The position numbers were made by a program, and so were the translations under genes. The notes beneath the pieces are model-generated. The model saw only the letters and a list, made by a program, of their open reading frames with translations. It ran no database searches and was not told the DNA's origin. Of a DNA stretch of 54,825 bases, positions 41,052 to 49,902 are shown in pieces; within the stretch, counting starts at the first letter, position 1, and each line of letters opens with the position of its first letter. The stretch is from Chloroflexota bacterium (GTDB taxonomy: Bacteria; Chloroflexota; Anaerolineae; Anaerolineales; Villigracilaceae): positions 1-54,825 of the forward strand of contig JACRBH010000158.1 in NCBI GenBank assembly GCA_016234535.1, written 5' to 3'.

Positions 41052-42458
41052 CTAGGCGTCAAAGTACATGACGTATTCGTGCGGGGTCGGGCGCAGTCGA
41101 ATGGCATCCACTTCATAAACGCGCTTGTACTTGATGTATTCCTCAAGCAGGTCTGGAGTGAAGACACCGCCCTGAAGCAGGAACGCGTGATCGGCTTCGA
41201 GCGCGTTGAGCACTTCACCAAGGGAGCTTGGAACCTGCTGGATGAGCTTCTTCTCTTCAGCGGGCAACTCGTAAAGATCGCGATCCTGAGGCTGACCGGG
41301 ATCGATCTTGTTCAACACACCGTCGAGGCCTGCCATGAGGATGGCGGCAAAAGCAAGATATGGATTGCTGGTGGCATCGGGCGCGCGGAATTCAACGCGC
41401 TTGGCCTTGGAACTCTTGGTGGCCGGGATGCGGCAAATCGCGGAGCGGTTGCGCTGTGAGTAGGCGATGTTGACGGGCGCTTCGTAACCGGGCACGAGGC
41501 GGCGGTAGGAGTTGGTGGTCGGGGAAGTGAGCGCAAGCAAGGCAGGAGCATGTTTGAGCAAACCACCGATGTAATACTTGGCAGTCTGTGAGAGGCCGGC
41601 GTAACCGGCCGCATCGTAGAAGACGTTGGCGCCGCCCTTCCACAATGAGGAGTGAACGTGCATACCAGAACCATTGTCGCCAAAGATCGGCTTGGGCATG
41701 AAGGTGACGGTCTTGCCGTGCTGACGGGCCACGTTCTTGATGATGTATTTGTAGAGCAGAAGATCATCAGCCATGCGGGTGAGCGTGGTGAAGGTCATGC
41801 TCATTTCGCTCTGACCGGCAGTGGCGACTTCGTGATGATGCAAATCCATTTTGACACCGGCGGCTTGCATGGCGAGCATGAATTTGTTGCGAAGTTCCTG
41901 AAGCGTATCGGTCGGAGCGGTTGGGAAGTAACCGCGTTTGGGCTGGATCTGTCCGCCCAAATTACCTGCGCGGTTGCTGCTCCACCAGCCCTCTTCCGAT
42001 TCGATGGAAAAGGCTGATTCGTGCGGCGTGGATGTATAGCGCACGCCGTCGAAGACGAAGAACTCCGCTTCGGGCGCGAAGTAGGCTGTGTCGGCGAGTC
42101 CCGTGCTCTTTAAGTACGCCTCGGCTTTTTGCGCCACATAACGCGCATCGCGTGAATAGGCTTCCTCGGTCATCGGGTCGAACACATTGCAGGAAATGAC
42201 GAGGGTGGGGGTTATCGCCACCGGGTCAACGAAGGCGGTGTCTGGATCGGGCTTGAGGAGCATATCTGATTCATGGATTTCCTGAAAGCCGCGAATGGAT
42301 GAGCCATCAAAGGGAATCCCTTCGCTGAAAAAATCCTCGGTCAAGCGCTCAACCGGCATGGTGAAATGCTGCCATGTTCCGGGTAAATCAATAAAGCGCA
42401 GGTCAACAACCTGAACGCCTTTTGCCAATTCCAAAACTTCCTTGATTGTTTTAGCCAT
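41052..42458 (-). CDS. glnA: Glutamine synthetase type I
   Basis: 468 residues, normal GSI length. Motifs: FFSEGIPFDGSSIRGFQEIH (beta-grasp signature), APEAEFFVFDG, KMDLHHHEVATAGQSEM, FMPKPIFGDNGSGMHVHSSL (ATP-binding), and RNRSAICRIP. The C-terminal KIDPGQPQDRDLYELPAEEK includes a Tyr at the adenylylation site, so the enzyme may be of the GlnE-regulated beta type. Ligates ammonia to glutamate. Upstream lies a long gene-free stretch with repeats; no clear promoter was recognised. Confidence 0.97.
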   Translation of the reverse strand: MAKTIKEVLELAKGVQVVDLRFIDLPGTWQHFTMPVERLTEDFFSEGIPFDGSSIRGFQEIHESDMLLKPDPDTAFVDPVAITPTLVISCNVFDPMTEEAYSRDARYVAQKAEAYLKSTGLADTAYFAPEAEFFVFDGVRYTSTPHESAFSIESEEGWWSSNRAGNLGGQIQPKRGYFPTAPTDTLQELRNKFMLAMQAAGVKMDLHHHEVATAGQSEMSMTFTTLTRMADDLLLYKYIIKNVARQHGKTVTFMPKPIFGDNGSGMHVHSSLWKGGANVFYDAAGYAGLSQTAKYYIGGLLKHAPALLALTSPTTNSYRRLVPGYEAPVNIAYSQRNRSAICRIPATKSSKAKRVEFRAPDATSNPYLAFAAILMAGLDGVLNKIDPGQPQDRDLYELPAEEKKLIQQVPSSLGEVLNALEADHAFLLQGGVFTPDLLEEYIKYKRVYEVDAIRLRPTPHEYVMYFDA

Positions 42459-42500
42459 GAATAACCTTCTCCTTACAATGAATTGTTTGATCTTGTTTGG

Positions 42501-42570
42501 TAACTCACCTTACACTGTAGCGCGACATAATAAATGTCGCGCTACAAGCCGGGGTGCGTATGTCAGTTAG
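42501..42570. repeat. Family A MITE-like repeat, copy 6 (short)
   Basis: TAACTCACCTTACACTGTAG, CGCGACATAATAAATGTCGC, right end GCGTATGTCAGTTA. Lacks the GCGAG hairpin. Confidence 0.8.
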
Positions 42571-42715
42571 TAAGATTATATGGGTGAGGCTGCGGGTAAG
42601 TCTATTACCCAAACGGGTACTTAAAACAGGTCATGAATGGAATAAGAACTGTTCCTCCATTCCGTTATTGACGGATGCGTAAAAGGCAAGGATTATTCCA
42701 AGCTGGTCTGGTTTA

Positions 42716-42843
42716 TTAATTCACCTTACGCAGTTTTCTTCGAGAAGCCCGTTTTTTGTTCGGACTGCGGACTTTAGTCCGCTTCTTGCCGAAAACGCGG
42801 ACTAAAGTCCGCAGTCCAACTTTTTTGCGTAAGGTGAGTTATT
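42716..42843. repeat. Family A repeat, copy 7, with a different core
   Basis: Ends TTAATTCACCTTACGCAGTT and TTGCGTAAGGTGAGTTA belong to family A, but the core is another palindrome, GGACTGCGGACTTTAGTCC against GGACTAAAGTCCGCAGTCC. Shares its last bases with copy 8. Confidence 0.8.
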
Positions 42844-42936
42844 AACTCACCTTACGCAGTAACGCGAGATTTATCTCGCAAAATGGGCGACATAAATCTC
42901 GCGCTACAGGCTGGACTGCGTAACGTGAGTTATTAA
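42841..42936. repeat. Family A MITE-like repeat, copy 8
   Basis: TTAACTCACCTTACGCAGTA, hairpin GCGAGATTTATCTCGC, ACATAAATCTCGCGCTAC, right end CTGCGTAACGTGAGTTA. Tandem with copy 7. Confidence 0.85.
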
Positions 42937-42994
42937 TGAGGTTCGCAAACACAAGAAAACAACTTCAAGGTAGCGACTTGGGTTAATTTTCAAA

Positions 42995-45625
42995 CTATGG
43001 AAGATTAAAAGTCCTTACTAAAAAGATTGCCATCTGCGCCCGGGTGACCGGGCTTTCCGGGCAATACGTTCCAGGGCCGCAACCGCCGGTAATGCCTTCG
43101 GCAGCAAGTTGCTCGATCCAGGCCGCGGACCAATATCCCACAGGAACATCCGTGAAGACGCCGGTGGCAGAGGGCGGATTGTAGGCCGAGGAGTATCTGG
43201 CTCTCAACAAAAAGACCGCCACTTGAGCCCGTGTAACGGTTGCCTCCGGACAGTAATTGCCATTGCCACATCCACCTGTAATGCCTTCAACAGCGAGTTG
43301 TTTGATCCAAGCCGCCGCCCAATGTCCCGCGGATACATCGTTGAAGCCCGTGCCGGCATCCACGGGAGGCGGCGTATAGCTTGAGCCATGAATCCCTTTC
43401 AATAGAAAGACCGCCATCTGGGCGCGCGTTACCGGGGTCTCAGGACAATACATCAGCGGTGAAGTTGAACACCCACCGGTAATCCCGGCGATATATAAAC
43501 GTTCGATAAACGCGCTGGCCCAATAGGATAACGGAACATCGGAGAATGTGGCCGACTTGATGATTGTATAAATCTCACCGCCAGCGAAATTGCCATCTCC
43601 TACAACCGCCCCGCCCAGGGAAGAAGCCGCGGCATCCATGATTGAATTATCATCCACTACATCCAGGCGGATCGTGCCGTTTCCGCTGCCGGTGTCAACT
43701 GTCACAGTGTAGATACTGCCCGTGCCGCTGAGTCCGCTCACGGTTACGTTTGATGCGCTTGTTGTCGTCAGCAAAAAGTCACTGGCATCCACCCCGGTCA
43801 CAGGCTCAGAGAAGGTTACTGTGAAATCTATATTTGCCGCATCAGTGGGGTTTACGGCCCCGGCGCGCACGCTCGATACAACGGTGGGCGCAGTCAAATC
43901 CATCACGAGGGTAATGATGGAAAATGGGCCCCAGTTACCGGCTGAATCCTGACCGTGCACATAAATATCATGATTGCCCGATGTTAGACCGGTCGGGTCA
44001 ATCGACCCCGAAACTGATTCTGTAGAAGAATCATATCCAGCGTCTGATGCAGTTATCGCAAACCCGGCGCCGTTCGCGCCAGCGGCGTCAACAAAATATT
44101 CCGCCGCAATAATATTATTTCCGCCGCTCGATACGTCGCTTATGGACGCATTGAGGTTGATGTTTGTCGAGCCGTTGGATGGATTTGGTGAAAGAGATAA
44201 ACCAGCGGCGGCTGGGCCGGTAATATCAACGGCATTGTAAGCGCTCAATAAATCAAGGCGGCCGTAACCATAAATATCATCGGGGCCGGTTGCGCCAAGG
44301 TCAACCGCTGACGATCGCAGAGCGGTTTCTTGCTGTAACGCAGAAAGGTTTGGAAACGCTGAGAGTAATAGCGCCAGTCCGCCGGATACATGCGGCGCAG
44401 ATATTGAAGTGCCGGAAGATGTGGAATAGAAACCGCCCAGGTCCGTCGAGTTGACATTAACACCCGGCGCGACCATATCCGGGAAGACTTCAGTGGAATC
44501 ACCGCAGGTTGAGGGACCGCGGCTGCTCAGCCCATAAATGATGCTGCTGTTATTTATGGTGCCAACCGCAAATGCAGAGGGGTTGTTGGCCGGGCTGTAA
44601 CTTGTATTTGCATTCGGGCCGCCATTTCCGGCGGCAAACACAGGCAAAATACCGGCCGCACGAAGTATTTGAAGATCAGGTTCAAATTCAAGATTGCAGC
44701 CCGGGACCGCGAACGTCCATGAATTATTGACCACTTGCGGCGCGTCGGCAGTGGATTGATTATTATCAGGGTCAAGCAGCCATTGATAACTTTGGTGGAT
44801 GGCGGTGGCTGTTGAACTGCCCTGGTCATTAAATATTCTGGCGGCGATCCATTGCGCGCCCGGAGCCACGCCAACCGAAGTGCCGCCGGCATCACCGCCC
44901 AACATCACACCCATTGTCAAAGTACCGTGTCCGCTCAAATCAATTGGGAAATTCGGGTGCTGCCCAAATGGGTCGAACCAGCTATTCGTGCCGCCGCGCC
45001 AACGGCCAAGCAAGTCCGGGTGATTTGAGTCAGCCCCGCTATCCAATGCGGCGACAACCACACCCTGGCCGGTATACCCCAGGTTCCAAACTGCCGGCGC
45101 TGAAACGAGGGAGATATTCGGCTCTGGATTGCTCAGGGTAAGCGGCCCGGAATCGGCGGGGACAATATCGATTGCATCGAGGGATATCGAATGAACATCA
45201 GGGAGGGCTGCCAGATCCATGATCGTGGCCGCGTTGGCAGTGACCGAGAAACCGTTGAATATCCAAAACGAGGTAAAACTTTTGACTGCGCCCCCTTTAT
45301 TCCGTGCGCGAAGAAATAAAGTAACAGCAGATTGAGTATCATCTGCTGTTACTTTCAATGCATCGATTACCTTGGAAAGCTGTTCGGCGCGGTTTAAGTT
45401 ATTTGTCTGTTGAATATCCGCCTGCTGCCGCAAGCGGATGATGACTGTCATGGTCTCATCCGCTTTAAGTTGATCCATTTTTTCCCGCACAGATGACGGG
45501 ATTTTATTTGACACCTCCGTCAGGATATGCCATGACGGAGGCGCTTTTTTTGCCCGCGCATTTGCGGGAACAGCCAACCCAAGCAATATGAGCGATATTA
45601 GAATAAAAGCCCTTATTCTTTTCAT
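42995..45625 (-). CDS. Secreted subtilisin-like (S8) protease with Ig-like and three SLH domains
   Basis: 876 residues. Sec signal peptide (~1-23, ISLILLGLAVPANARA), propeptide-like region (~30-150), S8 domain with catalytic Asp in VVAALDSGADSNHPDL, His in DLSGHGTLTMGVM and Ser in SSGTSISAPHVSGGLALLLS. Then one Ig-like unit (AEYFVDAAGANGAGF ... HGQDSAGNWGPF), one beta-sandwich repeat (FTVTFSEPVTGVDASDFLLT ... LDVVDDNSIMD), and three SLH modules (FSDVPLSYWASAFIERLYIA, FNDVSAGHWAAAWIKQLAVE, FTDVPVGYWSAAWIEQLAAE). SLH domains attach the enzyme to the cell envelope. Start ATG at 45625. It likely processes or degrades extracellular protein. Confidence 0.94.
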   Translation of the reverse strand: MKRIRAFILISLILLGLAVPANARAKKAPPSWHILTEVSNKIPSSVREKMDQLKADETMTVIIRLRQQADIQQTNNLNRAEQLSKVIDALKVTADDTQSAVTLFLRARNKGGAVKSFTSFWIFNGFSVTANAATIMDLAALPDVHSISLDAIDIVPADSGPLTLSNPEPNISLVSAPAVWNLGYTGQGVVVAALDSGADSNHPDLLGRWRGGTNSWFDPFGQHPNFPIDLSGHGTLTMGVMLGGDAGGTSVGVAPGAQWIAARIFNDQGSSTATAIHQSYQWLLDPDNNQSTADAPQVVNNSWTFAVPGCNLEFEPDLQILRAAGILPVFAAGNGGPNANTSYSPANNPSAFAVGTINNSSIIYGLSSRGPSTCGDSTEVFPDMVAPGVNVNSTDLGGFYSTSSGTSISAPHVSGGLALLLSAFPNLSALQQETALRSSAVDLGATGPDDIYGYGRLDLLSAYNAVDITGPAAAGLSLSPNPSNGSTNINLNASISDVSSGGNNIIAAEYFVDAAGANGAGFAITASDAGYDSSTESVSGSIDPTGLTSGNHDIYVHGQDSAGNWGPFSIITLVMDLTAPTVVSSVRAGAVNPTDAANIDFTVTFSEPVTGVDASDFLLTTTSASNVTVSGLSGTGSIYTVTVDTGSGNGTIRLDVVDDNSIMDAAASSLGGAVVGDGNFAGGEIYTIIKSATFSDVPLSYWASAFIERLYIAGITGGCSTSPLMYCPETPVTRAQMAVFLLKGIHGSSYTPPPVDAGTGFNDVSAGHWAAAWIKQLAVEGITGGCGNGNYCPEATVTRAQVAVFLLRARYSSAYNPPSATGVFTDVPVGYWSAAWIEQLAAEGITGGCGPGTYCPESPVTRAQMAIFLVRTFNLP

Positions 45626-45648
45626 ATACCTTTTTAGCTGCGGAAGAG

Positions 45649-45766
45649 TTATTGACTCACCTTACGCGGTAGCGCGAGACGCTTCGCAGTCTCGCAAAGC
45701 AGGCGACATCCCCTCATACGGGGACAATGTGTCGCGCTACAGGCTGAACTGCGTAACGTCAGTCAA
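45649..45766. repeat. Family A MITE-like repeat, copy 9
   Basis: TTGACTCACCTTACGCGGTA, hairpin GCGAGACGCTTCGCAGTCTCG, CCTCATACGGGGACAATGTG, right end CTGCGTAACGTCAGTCA. Upstream of the protease gene; TTGACT at its left end could act as a -35 element on the plus strand only. Confidence 0.85.
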
Positions 45767-45812
45767 ACAATTTGAGCGCCTGAGGATAACCTTCGAGACG
45801 TTCCGATAGAGT

Positions 45813-46670
45813 TTATTGTGTGGTCATCGGTTCGAGCGCAATATCGCCAAACACAACGGTCACATAGCTTCCACGCGTGATTATGTTTTTTGCATTTGGA
45901 ATCAATGTGAAATACATGCGGTCGGCGACAAGTTTCTGGGTGCGCATGTGCGCATCCGGCATGAGCATGATATCGCCGTTTTCCACGTAGATCATCGGCA
46001 TGATACCATCCTCTTCTGTTGCCAGCTTTGCGGCTTTTACAGGGTCAATGATTTTGTAACGCACGTCCACCAATCCGCCGGCGGCTGTCACGGCGACGAG
46101 CATCATTTCAATGCCATACTCATCTTCAAGGGTTTGGGCCGAGATCACAGTTTCTGGAAGGGGATGGTCGGGATGGCTGCTTCTTGTGCCAAGCCCATAC
46201 GAGAAGAAGCCAATCAAGATCATGACAACCAGAGTCACTGGGAAAAAGACAGGGCTGGCTGACAAGCGTTTATAAGAACTGCCGAAGGTTGAAATAATTC
46301 CGTTCATATCAGGATCAGCCCAGGGCTTCGCAAGACCGAAGACGATCAGGAACAAAATCTCCACTGCCACTGCCGCCAGACCGATTGGGTGAATCCATCC
46401 CTCCACTTCCATGCCGGGCATACCGAATGTCCTGCTTTGGATATATCCAAGGATCGACCCTGCTGTAATGATCGCTCCGAGTACCCATCCCGACAATAAT
46501 TTTCGGCGGAAAATTCCCACTGCGGCGACGAGCGCGCCGATGAAGTTTGCGAAAAATAACCAGCCCATGTAAACGGCTTCGACATATTCTTCAGCCGCGG
46601 TAATGAAGTGCAAATATCCGGTCACAACGATCAATATGATTGCGATCCATTGCAGAATTCTATTTTTCAT
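45813..46670 (-). CDS. Unrecognised membrane protein
   Basis: 285 residues. About five hydrophobic helices (~8-25, 33-52, 60-80, 92-113, 143-165) then a ~115-residue soluble C-terminal domain (ETVISAQTLEDEYGIEMMLV ... AHMRTQKLVADRMYFTLIPN). The C-terminal part has no Cys or obvious metal motif. I do not recognise the family. Start ATG at 46670 with AAGGAGTAGG upstream. It stands between the protease and the multicopper-oxidase-like genes, which are all exported, so a role at the envelope is likely but unspecified. A 9-bp-stem hairpin (46731-46754) lies upstream. Confidence 0.8.
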   Translation of the reverse strand: MKNRILQWIAIILIVVTGYLHFITAAEEYVEAVYMGWLFFANFIGALVAAVGIFRRKLLSGWVLGAIITAGSILGYIQSRTFGMPGMEVEGWIHPIGLAAVAVEILFLIVFGLAKPWADPDMNGIISTFGSSYKRLSASPVFFPVTLVVMILIGFFSYGLGTRSSHPDHPLPETVISAQTLEDEYGIEMMLVAVTAAGGLVDVRYKIIDPVKAAKLATEEDGIMPMIYVENGDIMLMPDAHMRTQKLVADRMYFTLIPNAKNIITRGSYVTVVFGDIALEPMTTQ

Positions 46671-46773
46671 TGTCCTACTCCTTAATCATGATGCTGAAAG
46701 CGATAATAAAAAAATCGAATAATTCCGTGGAGAGACGGGGATGATCCCGTCTCTCACTTGCGAACTTTGGTGA

Positions 46774-46806
46774 ACTGGAGGCTTTTATTATTTCAAAGCC
46801 TCCAGT
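46774..46806 (-). terminator. Terminator after the large MCO-like/Ig-repeat gene
   Basis: Perfect 12-bp stem ACTGGAGGCTTT / AAAGCCTCCAGT around a 9-base loop, 15 bases after the stop codon. No long T-run on the minus strand; a second hairpin AGAGACGGG / CCCGTCTCT follows at 46731-46754. Confidence 0.65.
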
Positions 46807-46820
46807 CTTTTAGTTACAGA

Positions 46821-49800
46821 CTATCGAACATTATAGATTTGGCCGGTCGTATAGTTGCCGTTGCCAGCTCCCAATCCGCCGAGACGGTTGGCGGCTAAAT
46901 CTCGAATGGTGTCGTTGTCGATCAGGTCAAGGCGCAATGTGCCAGAACCTGTGCCGGTATTGACGGTGACAGTACGAACTATGCCGACGCCGCCCACACT
47001 TATAATTGAAGTACCGGTCATGGTTCCCGTATTGATCAGGCTGAAGTCAAACTGGTCCACGCCTATCACTGATTCGGAGAACGTGACCGTGAAGTTCACC
47101 GTGGAAGCCGTTGTTGGGTTTGGAGAAGCGCGCACTATCGAAACGACTGTTGGCGCGGTCCTGTCAATTGAGTAGACCTGACCCGTGGCGAAGTTACCAT
47201 TGCCTGCGCCAGTACCGCCAAGACGGAAGCTTGAGGTATCCATGATGGTGTCATCATCCACAAGGTCCAGGCGGATCGTGCCAGTGCCTGTACCTGTGTT
47301 GACAGCTACTGTTCGTGTTGCGCCGCTTCCAGATACACTGGTAATCGAAGCACCAACGAGGCCTGTGGTAGTGAGGCTAAAGTCAGCCGTGTTTACGCCA
47401 GTCACTGTTTCAGAGAACGTCACCGTGAAGTTCACATTGGCCGCAGTTGTGGGGTTGGCAGAGGCGCGGTTGATCGAAACGACTGTCGGCTTGTCGAGCG
47501 TGTAAGCCTCGCCAGTTGTAAAGTTACCGTTGCCTGCGCCTGTTCCGCCAAGGCGATTACTGGCCGAGTCTTTGATGGTGTCATTATCGGTCACATCCAG
47601 GCGCAGTGTGCCTGCTCCTGTGCCGGTATTGACAGTGACTGTGCGAGTTACGCCAACTCCGCTCACCGAAACGATGGATGCGCCGGTGACAGCCCCGGTA
47701 GGAGTCAGGCTGAAATCAAACCCGTCCACTCCCAGCACTGTTTCAGAGAATGTCACTGTGAAGTTCACAGTAGCAGCCCCGGTCGGGTTCGCAGAAGCGC
47801 GCACGATCGAAACCACGGTCGGCACGGTCTTATCGATGGTCAAAGTGGTCGTGGTGAACGGACCCCAGTTTCCAGCGGCATCTTTACCGTGGACACTAAT
47901 GAGGTGGGGACCTTCAGCCAGTGCGTTGACCGTAATCAACGGGATGTAGGTGTATCCATTTTCAGTAACGCCGTTGAACAAGCCATCGTTCGGCGTCATC
48001 AGGATGCCGGTGCCATCCGCGCCAACTGCGTCAATAAAGAATTCCGCATTGGCTACAGTTGAGGTTACAGGGCCGGCGCCGGGTTCAGAGAAAGTTGCAT
48101 CGAGGCGCACAGACTGGAAGGATGGAGAGTACGCCAGAGCGCCGTTATTAGGATTGGGTCTGAGAAGCAGGCCGCTCGTTGCCGGGCCGGTCTTGTCAAC
48201 ACTAAACTGCACCGATGTGAAAGCGCCCCAATTTCCGAAGGCATCCTGGCTGTGAATAAACGCCTGGTGATTTCCTTGCGATAACGCATTGATAGTCGCG
48301 GCAGGAATACTGGCTGTCACCGATGCGATGGGCGCAACTTGATTGACGTTCATGGAGGCACCTGAGCCATTGGCGCCAGCGGCATCAATGAAATATTCTG
48401 CGGCCTGGATATTGCTATTGCCGGTTGCAGTGTCGTTGGCTGAGCCGCTCAAAGCAACATCTACATTGCCTTTGCTGATATTCGGAGTGGCTTGCAGGCT
48501 GGCGGTTGCCGGGCCTTCTTTATCAAGATTCATTGCAATGAAGTTGAATGAACCCCAATTACCGGCTGAATCCTGACCGTGGATATAGATGTTGTGAATG
48601 CCCGCGGCAAGATTAAGACCGGAGATCGTCGGATCAATCGTGGCCGTAACTGATTCTGTTGCGGAATCAAACGCGGCGTCTGTGGCGGTCATCGCAAAAC
48701 CTGCACCGCTTGTTCCGGGCGCACCAACGAAATACTCCGCCGCGCTGATATTATTGCCGCCGCTGGCAAGATCGCTCGCAGCCGCATTGAAGACGACCGG
48801 ACCAGAACCATCGGACGGATTGGGGGAGAGAGTTAATCCACTGGCTGAGGGGCCGGTAATATCAGGGCCGGGCACAGCGGCGGGAACGGTCAGGAAGGTC
48901 AACATTCCGCCGAAGCCCTGGCCGTTATTCAACAAGCGCAGGCTGGAGTCATATACTGCATACTTCATGCCTGCCGGAGCGGCGGCTGGAATGCTCACTA
49001 AAACATCGGCTGTTTGACCGGCGCTCAGTGTTTCAGCCACTGCGGTATGAGGTTGAGCAAAGGGTTTGCCGTCTATTGAAAGGACGCTGTAACGCAAACC
49101 CAATACGCCAATTGAGTGATTTTCCAGACCGGCGTTGACGAGGCGCAGAAGGACTTTACGGCCCGCATCAGTATCAATGGTTGTTGTATCAGGATATGCC
49201 TTGCCATTGAACAGAAAATATTTGGGAGCGAAATTGCGCAAGTCGAAAGCGGCCGGAGCGGCATTCAAAGCGGGGTCGATCTCGCTCGTGACCAGAACAG
49301 CTTCATCGTCAAATGCAGATGCGGAGCCGTATGCCTGCAATGGAAAACCGGCCGGGCGGACGATCAACACGCCATACATGCCCATCGCTATCTGTCGCTC
49401 GCCATTGGCTGTGGGGCCGGCTTCATATACATAGGTGCCAGGTTGAAGGTCGGCGTATGTGTATGTCTTTGTACCGGACGGTGCAGCGCCGCTGGTATCT
49501 GACGGACCGGAGAGTCCGCGAATGGAGAGTGAGGTTGCTTCGCTCAATCCGTTGGTCAGATTGATTTCAAGCGTTTCACCTTCCGTAGCGATCAGTGTTG
49601 GGCCGGGAAGAGTTGCGGTATCAGGGGTTGAAGTTTCGGAATAACCCCAGATCGTAACGGATGCAGGGACGGAACCTGCGGGCAGGGTAAGCGTGCCGGT
49701 CGTGGCCCACAGATCGCAGGTGCGGACGAGTCCCACTGCGGTGCAGGTTGTGCCGGGTAATACTGAGGCGTATGCCGCCTGGGGTTGGATCGCTGCAACG

Positions 49801-49868
49801 CATAGTGCAAAGATCATTCCCAGTAACAGCAGGCCTGTTCGAAGCCGAGGCAATGTTTTTGTATTCAT
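46821..49868 (-). CDS. Secreted cupredoxin-like protein with Ig-like and beta-sandwich repeats
   Basis: 1015 residues from ATG at 49868 (AGGAGATTTC upstream). Signal peptide (~1-34). Residues ~35-330 resemble multicopper-oxidase cupredoxin domains (PGTYVYEAGPTANGERQIAM, MGMYGVLIVRPAG) but lack the expected HxH and HCH copper ligands. Then three ~90-residue Ig-like units (e.g. AEYFVGAPGTSGAGFAMTAT, HGQDSAGNWGSF) and three ~105-residue repeats of the form VNFTVTFSETVLGVDGFDFS ... LRLDVTDNDTIKDSASNRLG. It ends directly with the repeat, ...GQIYNVR. Probably a surface or matrix protein; enzyme activity is doubtful. First copy unit conservation is high at DNA level. Confidence 0.85.
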   Translation of the reverse strand: MNTKTLPRLRTGLLLLGMIFALCVAAIQPQAAYASVLPGTTCTAVGLVRTCDLWATTGTLTLPAGSVPASVTIWGYSETSTPDTATLPGPTLIATEGETLEINLTNGLSEATSLSIRGLSGPSDTSGAAPSGTKTYTYADLQPGTYVYEAGPTANGERQIAMGMYGVLIVRPAGFPLQAYGSASAFDDEAVLVTSEIDPALNAAPAAFDLRNFAPKYFLFNGKAYPDTTTIDTDAGRKVLLRLVNAGLENHSIGVLGLRYSVLSIDGKPFAQPHTAVAETLSAGQTADVLVSIPAAAPAGMKYAVYDSSLRLLNNGQGFGGMLTFLTVPAAVPGPDITGPSASGLTLSPNPSDGSGPVVFNAAASDLASGGNNISAAEYFVGAPGTSGAGFAMTATDAAFDSATESVTATIDPTISGLNLAAGIHNIYIHGQDSAGNWGSFNFIAMNLDKEGPATASLQATPNISKGNVDVALSGSANDTATGNSNIQAAEYFIDAAGANGSGASMNVNQVAPIASVTASIPAATINALSQGNHQAFIHSQDAFGNWGAFTSVQFSVDKTGPATSGLLLRPNPNNGALAYSPSFQSVRLDATFSEPGAGPVTSTVANAEFFIDAVGADGTGILMTPNDGLFNGVTENGYTYIPLITVNALAEGPHLISVHGKDAAGNWGPFTTTTLTIDKTVPTVVSIVRASANPTGAATVNFTVTFSETVLGVDGFDFSLTPTGAVTGASIVSVSGVGVTRTVTVNTGTGAGTLRLDVTDNDTIKDSASNRLGGTGAGNGNFTTGEAYTLDKPTVVSINRASANPTTAANVNFTVTFSETVTGVNTADFSLTTTGLVGASITSVSGSGATRTVAVNTGTGTGTIRLDLVDDDTIMDTSSFRLGGTGAGNGNFATGQVYSIDRTAPTVVSIVRASPNPTTASTVNFTVTFSESVIGVDQFDFSLINTGTMTGTSIISVGGVGIVRTVTVNTGTGSGTLRLDLIDNDTIRDLAANRLGGLGAGNGNYTTGQIYNVR

Positions 49869-49902
49869 AAGAAATCTCCTCATTGCTAATCTAATAGCCT
49901 GC

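Larger units (their letters stand above)
42459..42994. other. 536-base gene-free region made largely of repeats
   Basis: Holds three family A copies (listed separately), and at ~42570-42715 unique sequence with a weak hairpin AATGGAAT..ATTCC and CGGGTAAGTCTATTACCC, a small palindrome that could be a regulatory site for glnA. I see no coding sequence or tRNA. Confidence 0.6.

Noticed and set aside
42716..42936. Possible CRISPR array from repeated palindromic units
   Set aside because: Only two adjacent units, without regular spacers, and matching copies are scattered over the window with inverted ends; no cas genes are present.
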